A stretch of DNA of 15,891 bases from Dialister sp. UBA6422 (GTDB lineage Bacteria; Bacillota; Negativicutes; Veillonellales; Dialisteraceae). How positions within the stretch are numbered: position 1 is the stretch's first letter; every line of letters starts with the position of its first letter. Where the stretch lies: the NCBI GenBank assembly GCA_002439665.1, contig DJPC01000131.1, forward strand, positions 1,915-17,805, written 5' to 3'. This document shows, one piece after another, positions 1-6,839 of this stretch. The notes below the pieces were generated by a model. It saw only the letters and a program-made list of their open reading frames with translations. It was not told the DNA's origin and ran no database searches. The position numbers were made by a program, and so were the translations under genes.

Positions 1-292
1 ATACGAAACCGATTTTCCGATTTCTCGTATAAGCCAGCTGTGTGTCGCTTAGATGGGCCACTTCTTCCCCATCCAGCTCATAAGAACCCCTTGTGGGACG
101 ATCCAAACACCCTAGAATATTCATTAAGGTGGACTTTCCTGCCCCAGAAGGTCCCATAATAGATACAAACTCTCCCTTATGGATGGCAAGATCAATCTTG
201 GTCAATACCGGTACTTCCTGCTTTCCGATATAGTAACTTTTCCCTATATCAGTGAGCTTAATCACTTCATCAGTTGGTATTTCCTTCTCCAT
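1..292 (-). CDS. ABC transporter ATP-binding protein, MacB/LolD type (3' part missing)
   Basis: This is the N-terminal 97 residues of a nucleotide-binding subunit; the rest lies beyond the left edge. Walker A (GPSGAGKST) is at residues 47-55, followed by NILGCLDRPTRG and then RNRKIGFV, which in the MacB/LolD/YknY family leads straight into the Q-loop. The start ATG at 292-290 overlaps the stop of the upstream adaptor gene by one base (TAATG), so the two are almost certainly translationally coupled. In this family the ATPase pairs with a membrane-fusion adaptor and a FtsX/MacB-like permease to export peptides, antibiotics or lipoproteins. The permease is expected next, outside the window. The substrate cannot be read from the sequence. 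Family assignment is firm; the exact role is inference. Confidence 0.93.
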   Translation of the reverse strand, partial: MEKEIPTDEVIKLTDIGKSYYIGKQEVPVLTKIDLAIHKGEFVSIMGPSGAGKSTLMNILGCLDRPTRGSYELDGEEVAHLSDTQLAYTRNRKIGFV

Positions 293-1398
293 TACATCGG
301 TCCTCCCGGCCCATGACGGTTGTTCTTATTGGTAGGTGCTGCTGCCTTTTCCTGGGCTACAGTCCCGGAAACTACGATCTGATCCCCTTCCTTAAGGCCA
401 CCAGTAATTTCGATTTCCTTATCCGTAGATATGCCGGTCTTGACATACTCTTTCCGTACATCATTTCCTTCTTTCACATACACATAAGAACCTTCTGTAT
501 CACTTCGAATCGCTGTCACCGGTACTGTGAGTGCATTTTCACTTTCTCTTCCCTTAATGGTAGCTCTCGCTGTCATAGATGGATACAGACCATCCAGTTC
601 ATCTGGGTTGATATCTACATACACGGTATAGTACACCACAGAGCTAGAAGAGCTACTGGAAGAAGAGGAACTAGAAGAATACTGCTTCTTGGAAATATTG
701 GAAACTACGCCATGAAAGGTTTTATTGGAATAGGCATCCACCGTAAATTCCACTCCTTGTCCCACAGCCACTTCACCAATGTCTGTCTCATCCACCAAAA
801 GCTCAATGCGCATTTGAGATAAATCCGCCACTGACACAATCACCATCTGACTAGAAAGACCTTGAGAAACTGTTTCCCCTTCTTTCATAGGTTCTCCAAT
901 GACAGTACCATCCATAGGAGAGGTGATCACTGTATCATTCACATCTGCCTGGGCTTTGTCATAAGCTGCCTGGGCATTTTGATATTCCAAGCGAGCATTG
1001 TCCATTTCCTGGTAAGAAATGGCCCCCTGTTCATAGAGACGATTCAGCCTTTCATAATATGATTCTTTGTTAGCAAGGGTATTCTGGGTCTGTTTCATGG
1101 TCGAAGTGAGTGCCTTGGATTCGATCATGGCAAGCACCTGTCCCTTAGTGACTTTTTCATTTTGTTTCACATAGACCTTTTCCAAAGTACCAGAAGCTGT
1201 AGCGGAAAGATCCACACTATTGACTGGTTCAATGGTCCCAGTAGCATCGATAGAAAGAGAAATGTTGTCTCTCTTGACTTCTCCTAGTGTGTAAGTTTCT
1301 TTCTTCTCTTGATGAGACTGGGTATACCAGTAACATCCGCCACCTAAAAGAAGCAGAAGTAAAATGACTATGACAATGAGTACTTTCTTTTTCCCCAT
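292..1398 (-). CDS. HlyD/MacA-family efflux membrane-fusion (periplasmic adaptor) protein
   Basis: This 368-aa protein has an N-terminal membrane anchor (about residues 5-24, leucine/isoleucine-rich, after MGKKK). A first lipoyl half-domain follows (about 62-93, GTLEKVYVKQNEKVTKGQ), then a helical hairpin (about 95-152). The second lipoyl half (about 160-180) and beta-barrel/membrane-proximal domains complete the fold. Adaptors of this family join an inner-membrane ABC transporter to an outer channel or extracytoplasmic partner; the MacB-type ATPase overlaps its stop codon. The start is supported by AAGGAGG seven bases upstream (1406-1412). An odd feature is a run of 13 serines at residues 241-253, inside the beta-barrel region, written with mixed TCT/TCC/AGT/AGC codons. 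The C-terminal tail is Asn/Gly/Pro-rich. Lack of a Cys lipobox suggests an uncleaved anchor. Confidence 0.93.
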   Translation of the reverse strand: MGKKKVLIVIVILLLLLLGGGCYWYTQSHQEKKETYTLGEVKRDNISLSIDATGTIEPVNSVDLSATASGTLEKVYVKQNEKVTKGQVLAMIESKALTSTMKQTQNTLANKESYYERLNRLYEQGAISYQEMDNARLEYQNAQAAYDKAQADVNDTVITSPMDGTVIGEPMKEGETVSQGLSSQMVIVSVADLSQMRIELLVDETDIGEVAVGQGVEFTVDAYSNKTFHGVVSNISKKQYSSSSSSSSSSSSSVVYYTVYVDINPDELDGLYPSMTARATIKGRESENALTVPVTAIRSDTEGSYVYVKEGNDVRKEYVKTGISTDKEIEITGGLKEGDQIVVSGTVAQEKAAAPTNKNNRHGPGGPM

Positions 1399-1440
1399 AT
1401 CATCGCCTCCTTATCATCTAACCAATTGGAAATTTTTCTC

Positions 1441-1470
1441 ATTATATCACAAAAAACAGCTACTTGTTAG
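1441..1470 (-). promoter_or_regulatory. Predicted sigma-70-type promoter of the adaptor-ABC operon
   Basis: On the minus strand a perfect TATAAT (1441-1446) is preceded by TGA, giving an extended -10. A CTAACA -35-like hexamer (4 of 6) lies 18 bases upstream (1465-1470). The predicted transcript begins near 1434, about 35 bases before the adaptor start. Confidence 0.6.
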
Positions 1471-1582
1471 TTAAGGCTTTTGCATCATCTGTGATAAAAC
1501 ATGCATCCAAAGAGAAATAGAAGAAATACAGAGCGCTATAAGCCCGCTCTTTTATAGAATATCCATCCTGCATGAGATGCAC

Positions 1583-1617
1583 AAAAAAGGCATGAGATAA
1601 AATGACTCATGCCTTTT
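1583..1617 (-). terminator. Rho-independent terminator of glyA
   Basis: A perfect 12-bp stem (AAAAGGCATGAG at 1585-1596 and its complement at 1606-1617) with a 9-nt loop is followed on the minus strand by a six-T tract. It lies just downstream of the glyA stop codon. Confidence 0.88.
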
Positions 1618-1638
1618 CCTTTATACTGTTATGAAATA

Positions 1639-2877
1639 TTAGAGATCTTCATAAAGCGGATATTTCACGCACAGAGCATGTACTCGCTTAGCGCAGTCAG
1701 CCTTCACAGCTTCATCTTCTGGATTCTTCACAGCAGCAGAAATAATATCTGCTACTTCTTTGAAATCATCTTCCTTAAGACCTCTAGTAGTCAGAGCCGG
1801 GGAGCCTAAACGGATACCACTGGTGACAAATGGAGAAAGTGTTTCAAATGGAATGGTATTTCTATTGGCAGTGATACCGATTTCATCCAGAACATTCTGT
1901 GCCACTTTACCAGTGATACCGATGGCTTTCATGTCTGCTAAGAGTACATGAGTATCCGTACCGCCGGAAACTACACGGATACCATTTTTCTGCAGTTCAT
2001 CGGAGAGAACTTTTTCATTCTTTTTGATCTGCTTAGCATACTGCTTGAAATCATCAGATAAATCTTCACCAAAAGCAACAGCTTTAGCTGCAATGACATG
2101 CATCAAAGGACCGCCCTGCATGCCTGGGAATACAGCCTTATCAATGGCTTTGGCATACTGTTCTCTGCACATAATGATACCGCCTCTCGGACCACGGAGG
2201 GTCTTATGGGTGGTGGTAGTCACAATATCTGCCCACGGCACAGGACTCGGATATTCACCGCCTGCTACAAGGCCAGCAAAGTGAGCCATATCCACCATGA
2301 AAAGTGCTCCTACTTCGTGAGCAATGGCAGCAATTCTTTCAAAATCAATGATTCTAGAATAAGCACTGGTGCCACCAATAATAAGTTTTGGCTGTACTTC
2401 TTTGGCAGTCTTTTCCATAGCTTCATAGTCCAGAAGTTCGTCTTCTTTTCTAACGCCATATGGAACTACATGGAAGTAGTTACCAGAAATATTGACTGGA
2501 CTGCCATGGGAGAGGTGGCCGCCATCGGTAAGGTTCATACCCATCATGGTATCTCCTGGTTTCAAGAGGCCATAGTAAACAGCAAAGTTTGCCTGAGAAC
2601 CAGAATGGGGCTGTACATTCACGTGGTCTGCGCCAAAAAGTTCCTTCGCTCTATCAATGGCGAGCTGTTCTACTTTATCAACAAATTCGCAGCCACCATA
2701 ATATCTTTTTCCCGGATACCCTTCTGCATATTTATTGGTCAGTACACTGCCCTGGGCTTCCATCACAGCGTAACTTACAATATTTTCAGAAGCGATCATT
2801 TCCAGTTTATTTCTCTGACGGTTGAGTTCTTCCTGAATGGCCTCGTAAACGGCCTTATCATCTTTTAAATGCTGCAT
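1639..2877 (-). CDS. glyA: Serine hydroxymethyltransferase
   Basis: This cytosolic PLP enzyme converts serine and tetrahydrofolate to glycine and 5,10-methylene-THF, the main entry of one-carbon units for purine, thymidylate and methionine synthesis. The 412-aa length is normal. Visible signatures are KLEMIASEN near the N-terminus, [13 protein letters not shown] (50-62), the HSGSQAN segment (91-97), the DMAHFAGL region (196-203) and the PLP lysine in [14 protein letters not shown] (K225). The start was placed at MQHLKDDK (2877) because a GGGAG site lies 8 bases upstream; a further 13 in-frame codons would simply translate the ribosome-binding region. It is the last gene of the prfA-to-glyA synteny block and appears to be transcribed alone from a long leader, ending at the 1583-1617 terminator. 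Confidence 0.98.
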   Translation of the reverse strand: MQHLKDDKAVYEAIQEELNRQRNKLEMIASENIVSYAVMEAQGSVLTNKYAEGYPGKRYYGGCEFVDKVEQLAIDRAKELFGADHVNVQPHSGSQANFAVYYGLLKPGDTMMGMNLTDGGHLSHGSPVNISGNYFHVVPYGVRKEDELLDYEAMEKTAKEVQPKLIIGGTSAYSRIIDFERIAAIAHEVGALFMVDMAHFAGLVAGGEYPSPVPWADIVTTTTHKTLRGPRGGIIMCREQYAKAIDKAVFPGMQGGPLMHVIAAKAVAFGEDLSDDFKQYAKQIKKNEKVLSDELQKNGIRVVSGGTDTHVLLADMKAIGITGKVAQNVLDEIGITANRNTIPFETLSPFVTSGIRLGSPALTTRGLKEDDFKEVADIISAAVKNPEDEAVKADCAKRVHALCVKYPLYEDL

Positions 2878-2898
2878 AAAAATAGCTCCCTTCCTCCT

Positions 2899-2934
2899 AA
2901 AAAAAGAGATCACCAAGTGGAATTTCCATCTCTT
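2899..2934 (-). promoter_or_regulatory. Terminator-like hairpin abutting the glyA ribosome-binding site (possible attenuator)
   Basis: On the minus strand, AAGAGAT (2934-2928) and ATCTCTT (2910-2904) form a 7-bp stem with a 17-nt loop. A seven-T tract follows (2905-2899) that runs directly into AGGAGG (2898-2893). The arrangement resembles an intrinsic terminator inside the 5' leader, as in transcription attenuation. An upstream leader segment, AAAAGAGA (3062-3055), is perfectly complementary to the 3' arm plus part of the T tract and could act as an antiterminator. No known riboswitch or T-box consensus was recognised. The stem is short and AT-rich, so this is tentative. Confidence 0.35.
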
Positions 2935-3300
2935 ACTTCAAATCATCTGTGGGATAGACTAGAGAAATACAAATTAATCCAAAGAAACAAAATGATAGGA
3001 CATCGTATCCAAAGCATAGATCAGAAATCCTTATAGCCCTCATAAATAATGAGCTCTCTTTTGAATAAAAATCCAAGAATCATTTCAATCAATGAATAAA
3101 TGAGTTTTCTTCTAGATGATTGACGTGGCTATATTGTAACACATGCATAGTAAGAATGCACCCAATAGATGCATAAACTCTCAAGCTAGAAACAGGGACA
3201 GAATAAAATAAAAATGAATCAATAGCAAGAAAAATCCTGTAATTTTATGCAAAACTCTTATTCTGAAACAGGAAATGTCTCCCTGTTAAACCCTTATAGA
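2935..3300 (-). promoter_or_regulatory. glyA upstream region: promoter and long untranslated leader
   Basis: This AT-rich stretch has no credible gene. A minus-strand extended -10, TGT-TACAAT, lies at 3133-3138; the matching -35 position (GTGCAT) is poor. Transcription would begin near 3126 and give a leader of about 250 nt before the glyA start, long for a housekeeping gene. Small hairpins are visible, for example CTCAT/ATGAG around 3038-3052. Three ATGCA(T) words spaced about 13 bp apart (3143-3148, 3156-3160, 3169-3174) overlap the promoter. A short AACAGG/CCTGTT stem sits near 3270-3290. Whether the leader binds a ligand cannot be told from the sequence. Confidence 0.4.
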
Positions 3301-3337
3301 TAAAAATGGCTGGATATCCTTTCAGATATCTCAGCCA
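3301..3337 (-). terminator. Rho-independent terminator downstream of ywlG
   Basis: On the minus strand, TGGCTGAGATATC (3337-3325) pairs with GATATCCAGCCA (3318-3307) with one bulged base and a 6-nt loop, followed by TTTTTA. It ends the rpiB-ywlG transcription side and insulates glyA, which lies further downstream. Confidence 0.8.
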
Positions 3338-3424
3338 CTTCATCGTGTTTCTATGTAGTTTATATGCATGGACATAGTATACCACGTTTACCCATCATAT
3401 GCTAGTCTTTAATCGAGTGACTTA

Positions 3425-3455
3425 TGATCTCTTTCTTACACCCAGAAAGAGATCA
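3425..3455. repeat. 12-bp perfect inverted repeat with 7-nt loop after ywlG
   Basis: TGATCTCTTTCT (3425-3436) and AGAAAGAGATCA (3444-3455) are perfect complements around the 7-base loop TACACCC. No T tract follows on either strand, so it is not a standard terminator. It lies about 35 bases past the ywlG stop, in the predicted 3' untranslated region, and may protect the mRNA end. Its 7-nt loop matches the geometry of the hairpins at 5901 and 10228, although the stem sequence differs. Confidence 0.65.
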
Positions 3456-3488
3456 CTGGCTTCATCACTATATACCTGCTTACTCTTA

Positions 3489-4037
3489 CTATGGTTCTCT
3501 GGTATAATGAGCTCTTTCTCCACCAATCAGAGGTGGACGGGTACGAGCCCCTACCACAATAGCACATCCAATTCGATTATTGGTAAGCCTAACAGGAACT
3601 GCTACCCGTTTCAAATGCATACCAATCATGGTCAGACCGATATCCAGTCCCCCATCGGCTTTGATTTCTTCTACTGCTACAGGATCTTTGAAGGAATAAA
3701 ATGCATTGGTAGAAAAAGCACCGCCCGCATGGAGCCAAGGTACTACGGTCACTTCCTCATAGCCCCTTTTTTCTGCTTCTTCCCGTTCCATAATCAGAGC
3801 CCGGTTCAAATGCTCGCAACACTGAAATGCCAGGTGAAGTTCCTTCTTTTTTGCCACTTCCATCAATGCATTCACCACGGCAGTACCCACTTCATAGGAG
3901 CTATCTTTTCCGATATGCCCGCCCCTGATTTCGCTAGAAGATCCCCCTATGACAAGGAGACTTCCCTTACGAAAATGAGATACCTCACAAAGTTCTTCTA
4001 AGGCTTTACGAGCTTCATCTTTCAAATCTTCATACAT
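3489..4037 (-). CDS. ywlG: UPF0340 / TIGR01440 family protein (YwlG)
   Basis: This 182-aa cytosolic protein of unknown function is recognised by the family's conserved glycine-rich segments: LLVIGGSSSEIRGGHIGK near the N-terminus, LHLAFQCCEHLNRALI in the middle, and VPWLHAGGAFSTNAF, GLDIGLTMIGMHLK and GARTRPPLIGGERAHY towards the end. Its position between rpiB and glyA is the same as in Bacillus subtilis (ywlF-ywlG-glyA), which supports orthology. The ATG at 4037 was chosen over an in-frame TTG three codons upstream. The only purine-rich stretch (AAAGAGA, about 4048-4054) is at a workable distance from the ATG and too close to the TTG. Upstream lies the 9-bp repeat region. No catalytic role is claimed. 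Confidence 0.93.
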   Translation of the reverse strand: MYEDLKDEARKALEELCEVSHFRKGSLLVIGGSSSEIRGGHIGKDSSYEVGTAVVNALMEVAKKKELHLAFQCCEHLNRALIMEREEAEKRGYEEVTVVPWLHAGGAFSTNAFYSFKDPVAVEEIKADGGLDIGLTMIGMHLKRVAVPVRLTNNRIGCAIVVGARTRPPLIGGERAHYTREP

Positions 4038-4097
4038 ATGACTCAATCTCTTTCATTTTCAATACTTTTAATTGGGGATAATTCCTATAGATAATAG

Positions 4098-4204
4098 GTT
4101 ACTCAGGTTTCTCACGTTCCTCGAATGTGAGAGTAGACGCTAGCATTAGCATTTCATTTTGGGAGCCTGAGAAACTTGAGTAACTTGAGAATCCTGAGAA
4201 ACTT
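4098..4204. repeat. 9-bp tandem repeat with an inverted partner between rpiB and ywlG
   Basis: Four consecutive 9-mers (TGAGAAACT, TGAGTAACT, TGAGAATCC, TGAGAAACT) occupy 4168-4203. A 17-base segment at 4098-4114 is the inverted copy of the first two (16 Watson-Crick pairs plus one G.T in plus-strand RNA, or one A/C mismatch in the minus-strand mRNA). The intervening 53 bases contain another small TCTCAC/GTGAGA stem. The element would fold into a long hairpin in the rpiB-ywlG transcript. Its origin and role are unknown. Confidence 0.8.
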
Positions 4205-4237
4205 GTATCAGCAGAAATCATCTCAAATTCCAAAAGC

Positions 4238-4681
4238 TCAATTTTCTTCTTCGATGGCTGCAATTTTGCCAACTCTTCTGGCATGACGACCGCCTTCAAA
4301 TGGAGTTTTTAAAAATTCATCCAAAATAAATTCTGCGAGACCTGGTCCCACCACACGAGCCCCCATGGTGATCACATTGGCATCATTATGAGCTCTAGTG
4401 AAATGAGCAGAGAATGTATCTCCGCAAAGAGCCGCACGAATGCCCTTCATCTTATTGGCAGCGATGCACATGCCGATACCAGTACCACAGATGAGAACCC
4501 CATAGGTGACTTCTCCCTTTTGTACCAGCTTGCAAGCTTTCTCTGCAAAATCCGGATAATCACAAGATTCTTCAGAATCAGTACCACAGTCAATATATTC
4601 CACCTTTTCCGCATCTAAGTGCTTTTTCAAAAGTTCTTTCAATTCATATCCACCATGATCGCTGGCAATGGCAATTTTCAT
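4238..4681 (-). CDS. rpiB: Ribose-5-phosphate isomerase B
   Basis: This cytosolic enzyme interconverts ribulose-5-phosphate and ribose-5-phosphate in the non-oxidative pentose phosphate pathway; some relatives act on allose- or galactose-6-phosphate. The 147-aa length is typical of RpiB/LacAB. Visible residues are the SDHGG phosphate/ring-opening motif (D8, H9), the catalytic cysteine C65 in GVLICGTGIGM, and H98 in RAHNDANVITMGARVVG. The start is fixed at MKIAIAS by a GGGAG site six bases upstream (4688-4692); eleven further in-frame codons upstream are untranslated. It sits between the ywlC terminator and ywlG, as in the Bacillus ywlF-ywlG-glyA order. A TATACT -10-like hexamer at 4733-4738 may start its transcript just past that terminator. 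Confidence 0.96.
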   Translation of the reverse strand: MKIAIASDHGGYELKELLKKHLDAEKVEYIDCGTDSEESCDYPDFAEKACKLVQKGEVTYGVLICGTGIGMCIAANKMKGIRAALCGDTFSAHFTRAHNDANVITMGARVVGPGLAEFILDEFLKTPFEGGRHARRVGKIAAIEEEN

Positions 4682-4732
4682 AAGAATCTCCCTTCCTAAT
4701 AAGAAGAAAAACAAATAGAATCATCTGTCATT

Positions 4733-4738
4733 AGTATA
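4733..4738 (-). promoter_or_regulatory. Possible -10 element for rpiB-ywlG
   Basis: On the minus strand TATACT lies 51 bases upstream of the rpiB start, immediately after the ywlC terminator. The position where a -35 would fall is occupied by the terminator T tract and gives no good match, so this is a weak call. A promoter is needed here if the terminator is efficient. Confidence 0.35.
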
Positions 4739-4748
4739 CAACAGCCGT

Positions 4749-4788
4749 AAAAAAAAAGAAACTAAACGCAAAGCTGCACTTAGTTTCT
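4749..4788 (-). terminator. Strong Rho-independent terminator of the prfA-prmC-ywlC operon
   Basis: On the minus strand AGAAACTAA (4788-4780) pairs with TTAGTTTCT (4765-4757). The inner GTGCA/TGCGT arms extend the stem to 14 bp with a GCTT tetraloop, and nine T residues follow. It lies about 60 bases past the ywlC stop. Confidence 0.92.
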
Positions 4789-4847
4789 GTAAAAATATAG
4801 CACAATTGATCGTATCACTAAAAATAGAAATGTTTAAGAGCCGCTTA

Positions 4848-5888
4848 TTACCGCTCTTCTACTACGATATGATATCCTGATGCCTTGGTGAGCCGATTCA
4901 TAATAGCCAGGCCAAGTCCTTTAGTATCTGTTCCTTCTCCAATGATACGATCTACAGGATGTTTATTGAAATAGAGAAGTCCAGAAAAAAGATTGTGGGC
5001 AAACCGCTCTTTGTCATCTCGTTTTCCCCAAATAAAGAGAGGAAGTCCCTTAGGCAGAAGAGCCGCGGTTTCTTCACTGACAAAGAAACCATACTTCATA
5101 TCTTTCTTTGCCGCAAAAACAGAAATTTCCTGTACCACCTTATCTGTATTTCCCGTATACACCGTAAGTGGTGCTGACGGCGCATAGTGGCGATATTTCA
5201 TTCCTGGTGCTTTAGGATGGCTATCTCCTGTAGCCAGTGCGCTATCCACGGTAGTCGGTGCCACTTCGGAGAGCATTTCCAAAGTAATACCTCCTGGACG
5301 ATAAATGATGATCTGATTTCCTTCAAGACCAATCACTGTAGATTCCAGGCCTATCTGACAAGGGCCTCCATCGACCACCGCCTGGATACGACCATCCATG
5401 TCATGGAGTACATCATCTGCCGTGGTAGGACTTGGTCTGGTAGAAATATTGGCGCTAGGACCTGCAATAGGCACACCTGCCGCACGGATCAACGCACGAG
5501 TAGCCTCACTTCTTGGGCAGCGCATAGCAATGGTAGATAGGCCCCCAGACGTTTCCATAGGAATATTATCTTTTTTCGGAAATACAATGGTGAGAGGTCC
5601 CGGCCAGAATTTCTGCATCAGTTTTTCTGCCAAAGGAGATACTTCCTGTACATACTTTTCTACTTCCGAAGGATCTGCCACATGGACAATCAAAGGATTG
5701 TCTGAAGGCCTCCCTTTGGCAGCATAAATTTTCTTAGCAGCACTTCCATCTAGGGCATTACCGCCCAATCCATACACCGTTTCTGTAGGAAATGCCACCA
5801 GACCGCCTTCTCTAATGATACGACCCAGTTCGTACACTTTATTTTTATAGTATTCTTCGTTAACTTCAACTTTTTCAGTAAACATCAT
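4848..5888 (-). CDS. ywlC: L-threonylcarbamoyladenylate synthase (Sua5/YwlC type)
   Basis: This enzyme makes threonylcarbamoyl-AMP from threonine, bicarbonate and ATP, the first step of the t6A37 modification of ANN-decoding tRNAs. The 346-aa form has two domains. The YrdC/TsaC domain comes first, with the conserved GGLVAFPTETVYGLGGNA, KGRPSDNPLIVHV, WPGPLT and AGPSANIS segments. The Sua5 domain follows after the family's linker PGMKYRHYAP. It is the third gene of the prfA-prmC-ywlC operon and corresponds to Bacillus ywlC by position. Two adjacent ATGs (5888 and 5885) share AAGAAGG, at 5 or 8 bases; either may be used. The in-frame stretch upstream to 5942 translates an intergenic hairpin and is excluded. 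Confidence 0.95.
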   Translation of the reverse strand: MMFTEKVEVNEEYYKNKVYELGRIIREGGLVAFPTETVYGLGGNALDGSAAKKIYAAKGRPSDNPLIVHVADPSEVEKYVQEVSPLAEKLMQKFWPGPLTIVFPKKDNIPMETSGGLSTIAMRCPRSEATRALIRAAGVPIAGPSANISTRPSPTTADDVLHDMDGRIQAVVDGGPCQIGLESTVIGLEGNQIIIYRPGGITLEMLSEVAPTTVDSALATGDSHPKAPGMKYRHYAPSAPLTVYTGNTDKVVQEISVFAAKKDMKYGFFVSEETAALLPKGLPLFIWGKRDDKERFAHNLFSGLLYFNKHPVDRIIGEGTDTKGLGLAIMNRLTKASGYHIVVEER

Positions 5889-5900
5889 AGAAACCTTCTT

Positions 5901-5933
5901 GTTATTAGTTATTTGGATCCAACAACTAACAAC
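5901..5933. repeat. 13-7-13 hairpin upstream of ywlC
   Basis: In the minus-strand mRNA, GTTGTTAGTTGTT (5933-5921) pairs fully with AATAACTAATAAC (5913-5901), with two G.U pairs, across a 7-nt loop containing GGATCC. In the plus sense the same positions would be A/C mismatches, so the pairing is complete only in the transcribed sense. Flanking bases continue as AACAAC-type words to 5940. No T tract follows, so it is not a terminator. It sits within the prmC-ywlC junction about 13 bases before the ywlC start. Confidence 0.7.
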
Positions 5934-5945
5934 CAACAACAATAT

Positions 5946-5972
5946 AGTGACTAGTTTTAATTCTCAGTCACT
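5946..5972. repeat. Small inverted repeat overlapping the prmC stop codon
   Basis: AGTGACT (5946-5952) and AGTCACT (5966-5972) are complementary arms with a 13-nt loop. The second arm contains part of the prmC stop codon. The TGACTAG word here (5948-5954) recurs at several gene ends in the window. Confidence 0.5.
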
Positions 5973-6839
5973 AGCCATTTTCTTGCAATATATGGCCCGT
6001 TCAATACCACCATAATCTTTGATCACTTCAAAATCTTCGAATTGACCAGTTTCTTTGAATAAATGTAAAATATCTTCCCACTGATGGATGCCAAATTCCA
6101 TGGCTAGAAATCCACCTGGCTTTAGATGAGCTGCCCCTTTTTCTGCTAAGCGATGATAAAATGTCAGTCCATCTTCCCCGCCATCAAGAGCCAGCATCGG
6201 CTCATGGCGTACCTCTGTGGAAAGCCCCTTGATATCATCATGGGGAATATAAGGCGGATTGGTCAAAATGCCATCATACAAGACATCTTGGGGAAGAGCC
6301 TCTATATAATCCCCTTCTATCCAAGATACGCGATCCGTTAGATGGAATGTTTCTCCATTCTCTTTAGCTACCTCAAGTGCTTTAGGCGAAATATCGACCC
6401 CCACCCCTTTGGCTTCCTTACAATAGTATAAAAAGCTCAAAAGAATAGCACCACTTCCAGTACCAAGATCAGCTATCTGAAGATTTTGATCCCCTCGATG
6501 ATACTGAATCACCTTTTCCAGCCATGTTTCTGTATCCGGCCGGGGAATCAATACATTCTCATTCACCTTAAATGTCAGGCCCATGAAATCCCGCTCTCCA
6601 ATGATAGCTGAAGTAGAAATCCCGCTCACCCGCTTTTGGATATAAGATTTAAACTGAGCTAATTCATCAGGATTGACCATTTCATCAAAGTCAGTATACA
6701 AGAAAATACGCTGCTTTTTAAGCACATGAGCCAAGAGCAATTCCGTATCCAGCCTAGGATCTTCTATGTGATGATTTTTAAAATACTGGGTAGTCCAATC
6801 AATTAATTTTTTGATGGTCCACAGGGTATTAGCGGCCAT
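5964..6839 (-). CDS. prmC: Peptide chain release factor N5-glutamine methyltransferase
   Basis: This SAM-dependent enzyme methylates the glutamine of the GGQ motif in release factors and so sets their termination activity; its substrate gene prfA lies directly upstream and overlaps it. The 291-aa protein has the N-terminal PrmC helical domain (about 1-85), the IPRPDTE segment (98-104), the SAM-binding motif ADLGTGSGAI (123-132) and the catalytic NPPY (194-197) that holds the target amide. The start was set at ATG 6839, overlapping the prfA stop by 11 bases; an in-frame GTG three codons upstream (6848) is a possible alternative with no better ribosome-binding site. The C-terminus ends MASD, with the stop inside a small inverted repeat. 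Confidence 0.96.
   Translation of the reverse strand: MAANTLWTIKKLIDWTTQYFKNHHIEDPRLDTELLLAHVLKKQRIFLYTDFDEMVNPDELAQFKSYIQKRVSGISTSAIIGERDFMGLTFKVNENVLIPRPDTETWLEKVIQYHRGDQNLQIADLGTGSGAILLSFLYYCKEAKGVGVDISPKALEVAKENGETFHLTDRVSWIEGDYIEALPQDVLYDGILTNPPYIPHDDIKGLSTEVRHEPMLALDGGEDGLTFYHRLAEKGAAHLKPGGFLAMEFGIHQWEDILHLFKETGQFEDFEVIKDYGGIERAIYCKKMASD

Noticed and set aside
3377..3382. Minus-strand extended -10 TGG-TATACT upstream of the 3301-3337 terminator, suggesting a small RNA of about 70 nt
   Set aside because: There is no -35, and the terminator is adequately explained as the end of the ywlG transcript. Transcript data would be needed to revive it.
3399..4001. A 200-codon plus-strand ORF
   Set aside because: It is antisense to ywlG, which has clear family motifs; the plus-strand product looks like no known protein.
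4038..4046. TTG start three codons upstream for YwlG
   Set aside because: The purine-rich stretch is too close to the TTG and better placed for the ATG at 4037.
4098..4204. CRISPR-like array
   Set aside because: The units are 9 bp with no spacers and there are no cas genes nearby; it is a short tandem repeat.
4099..4299. A 66-codon minus-strand ORF with SFSGFSSYSSFSG repeats
   Set aside because: It overlaps the end of rpiB in another frame, has no visible ribosome-binding site, and its repeat residues simply translate the 9-bp DNA repeat.
5889..5942. Longer N-terminus for YwlC (18 more codons)
   Set aside because: These codons translate an intergenic hairpin, and the ribosome-binding site lies directly before the downstream ATG pair.
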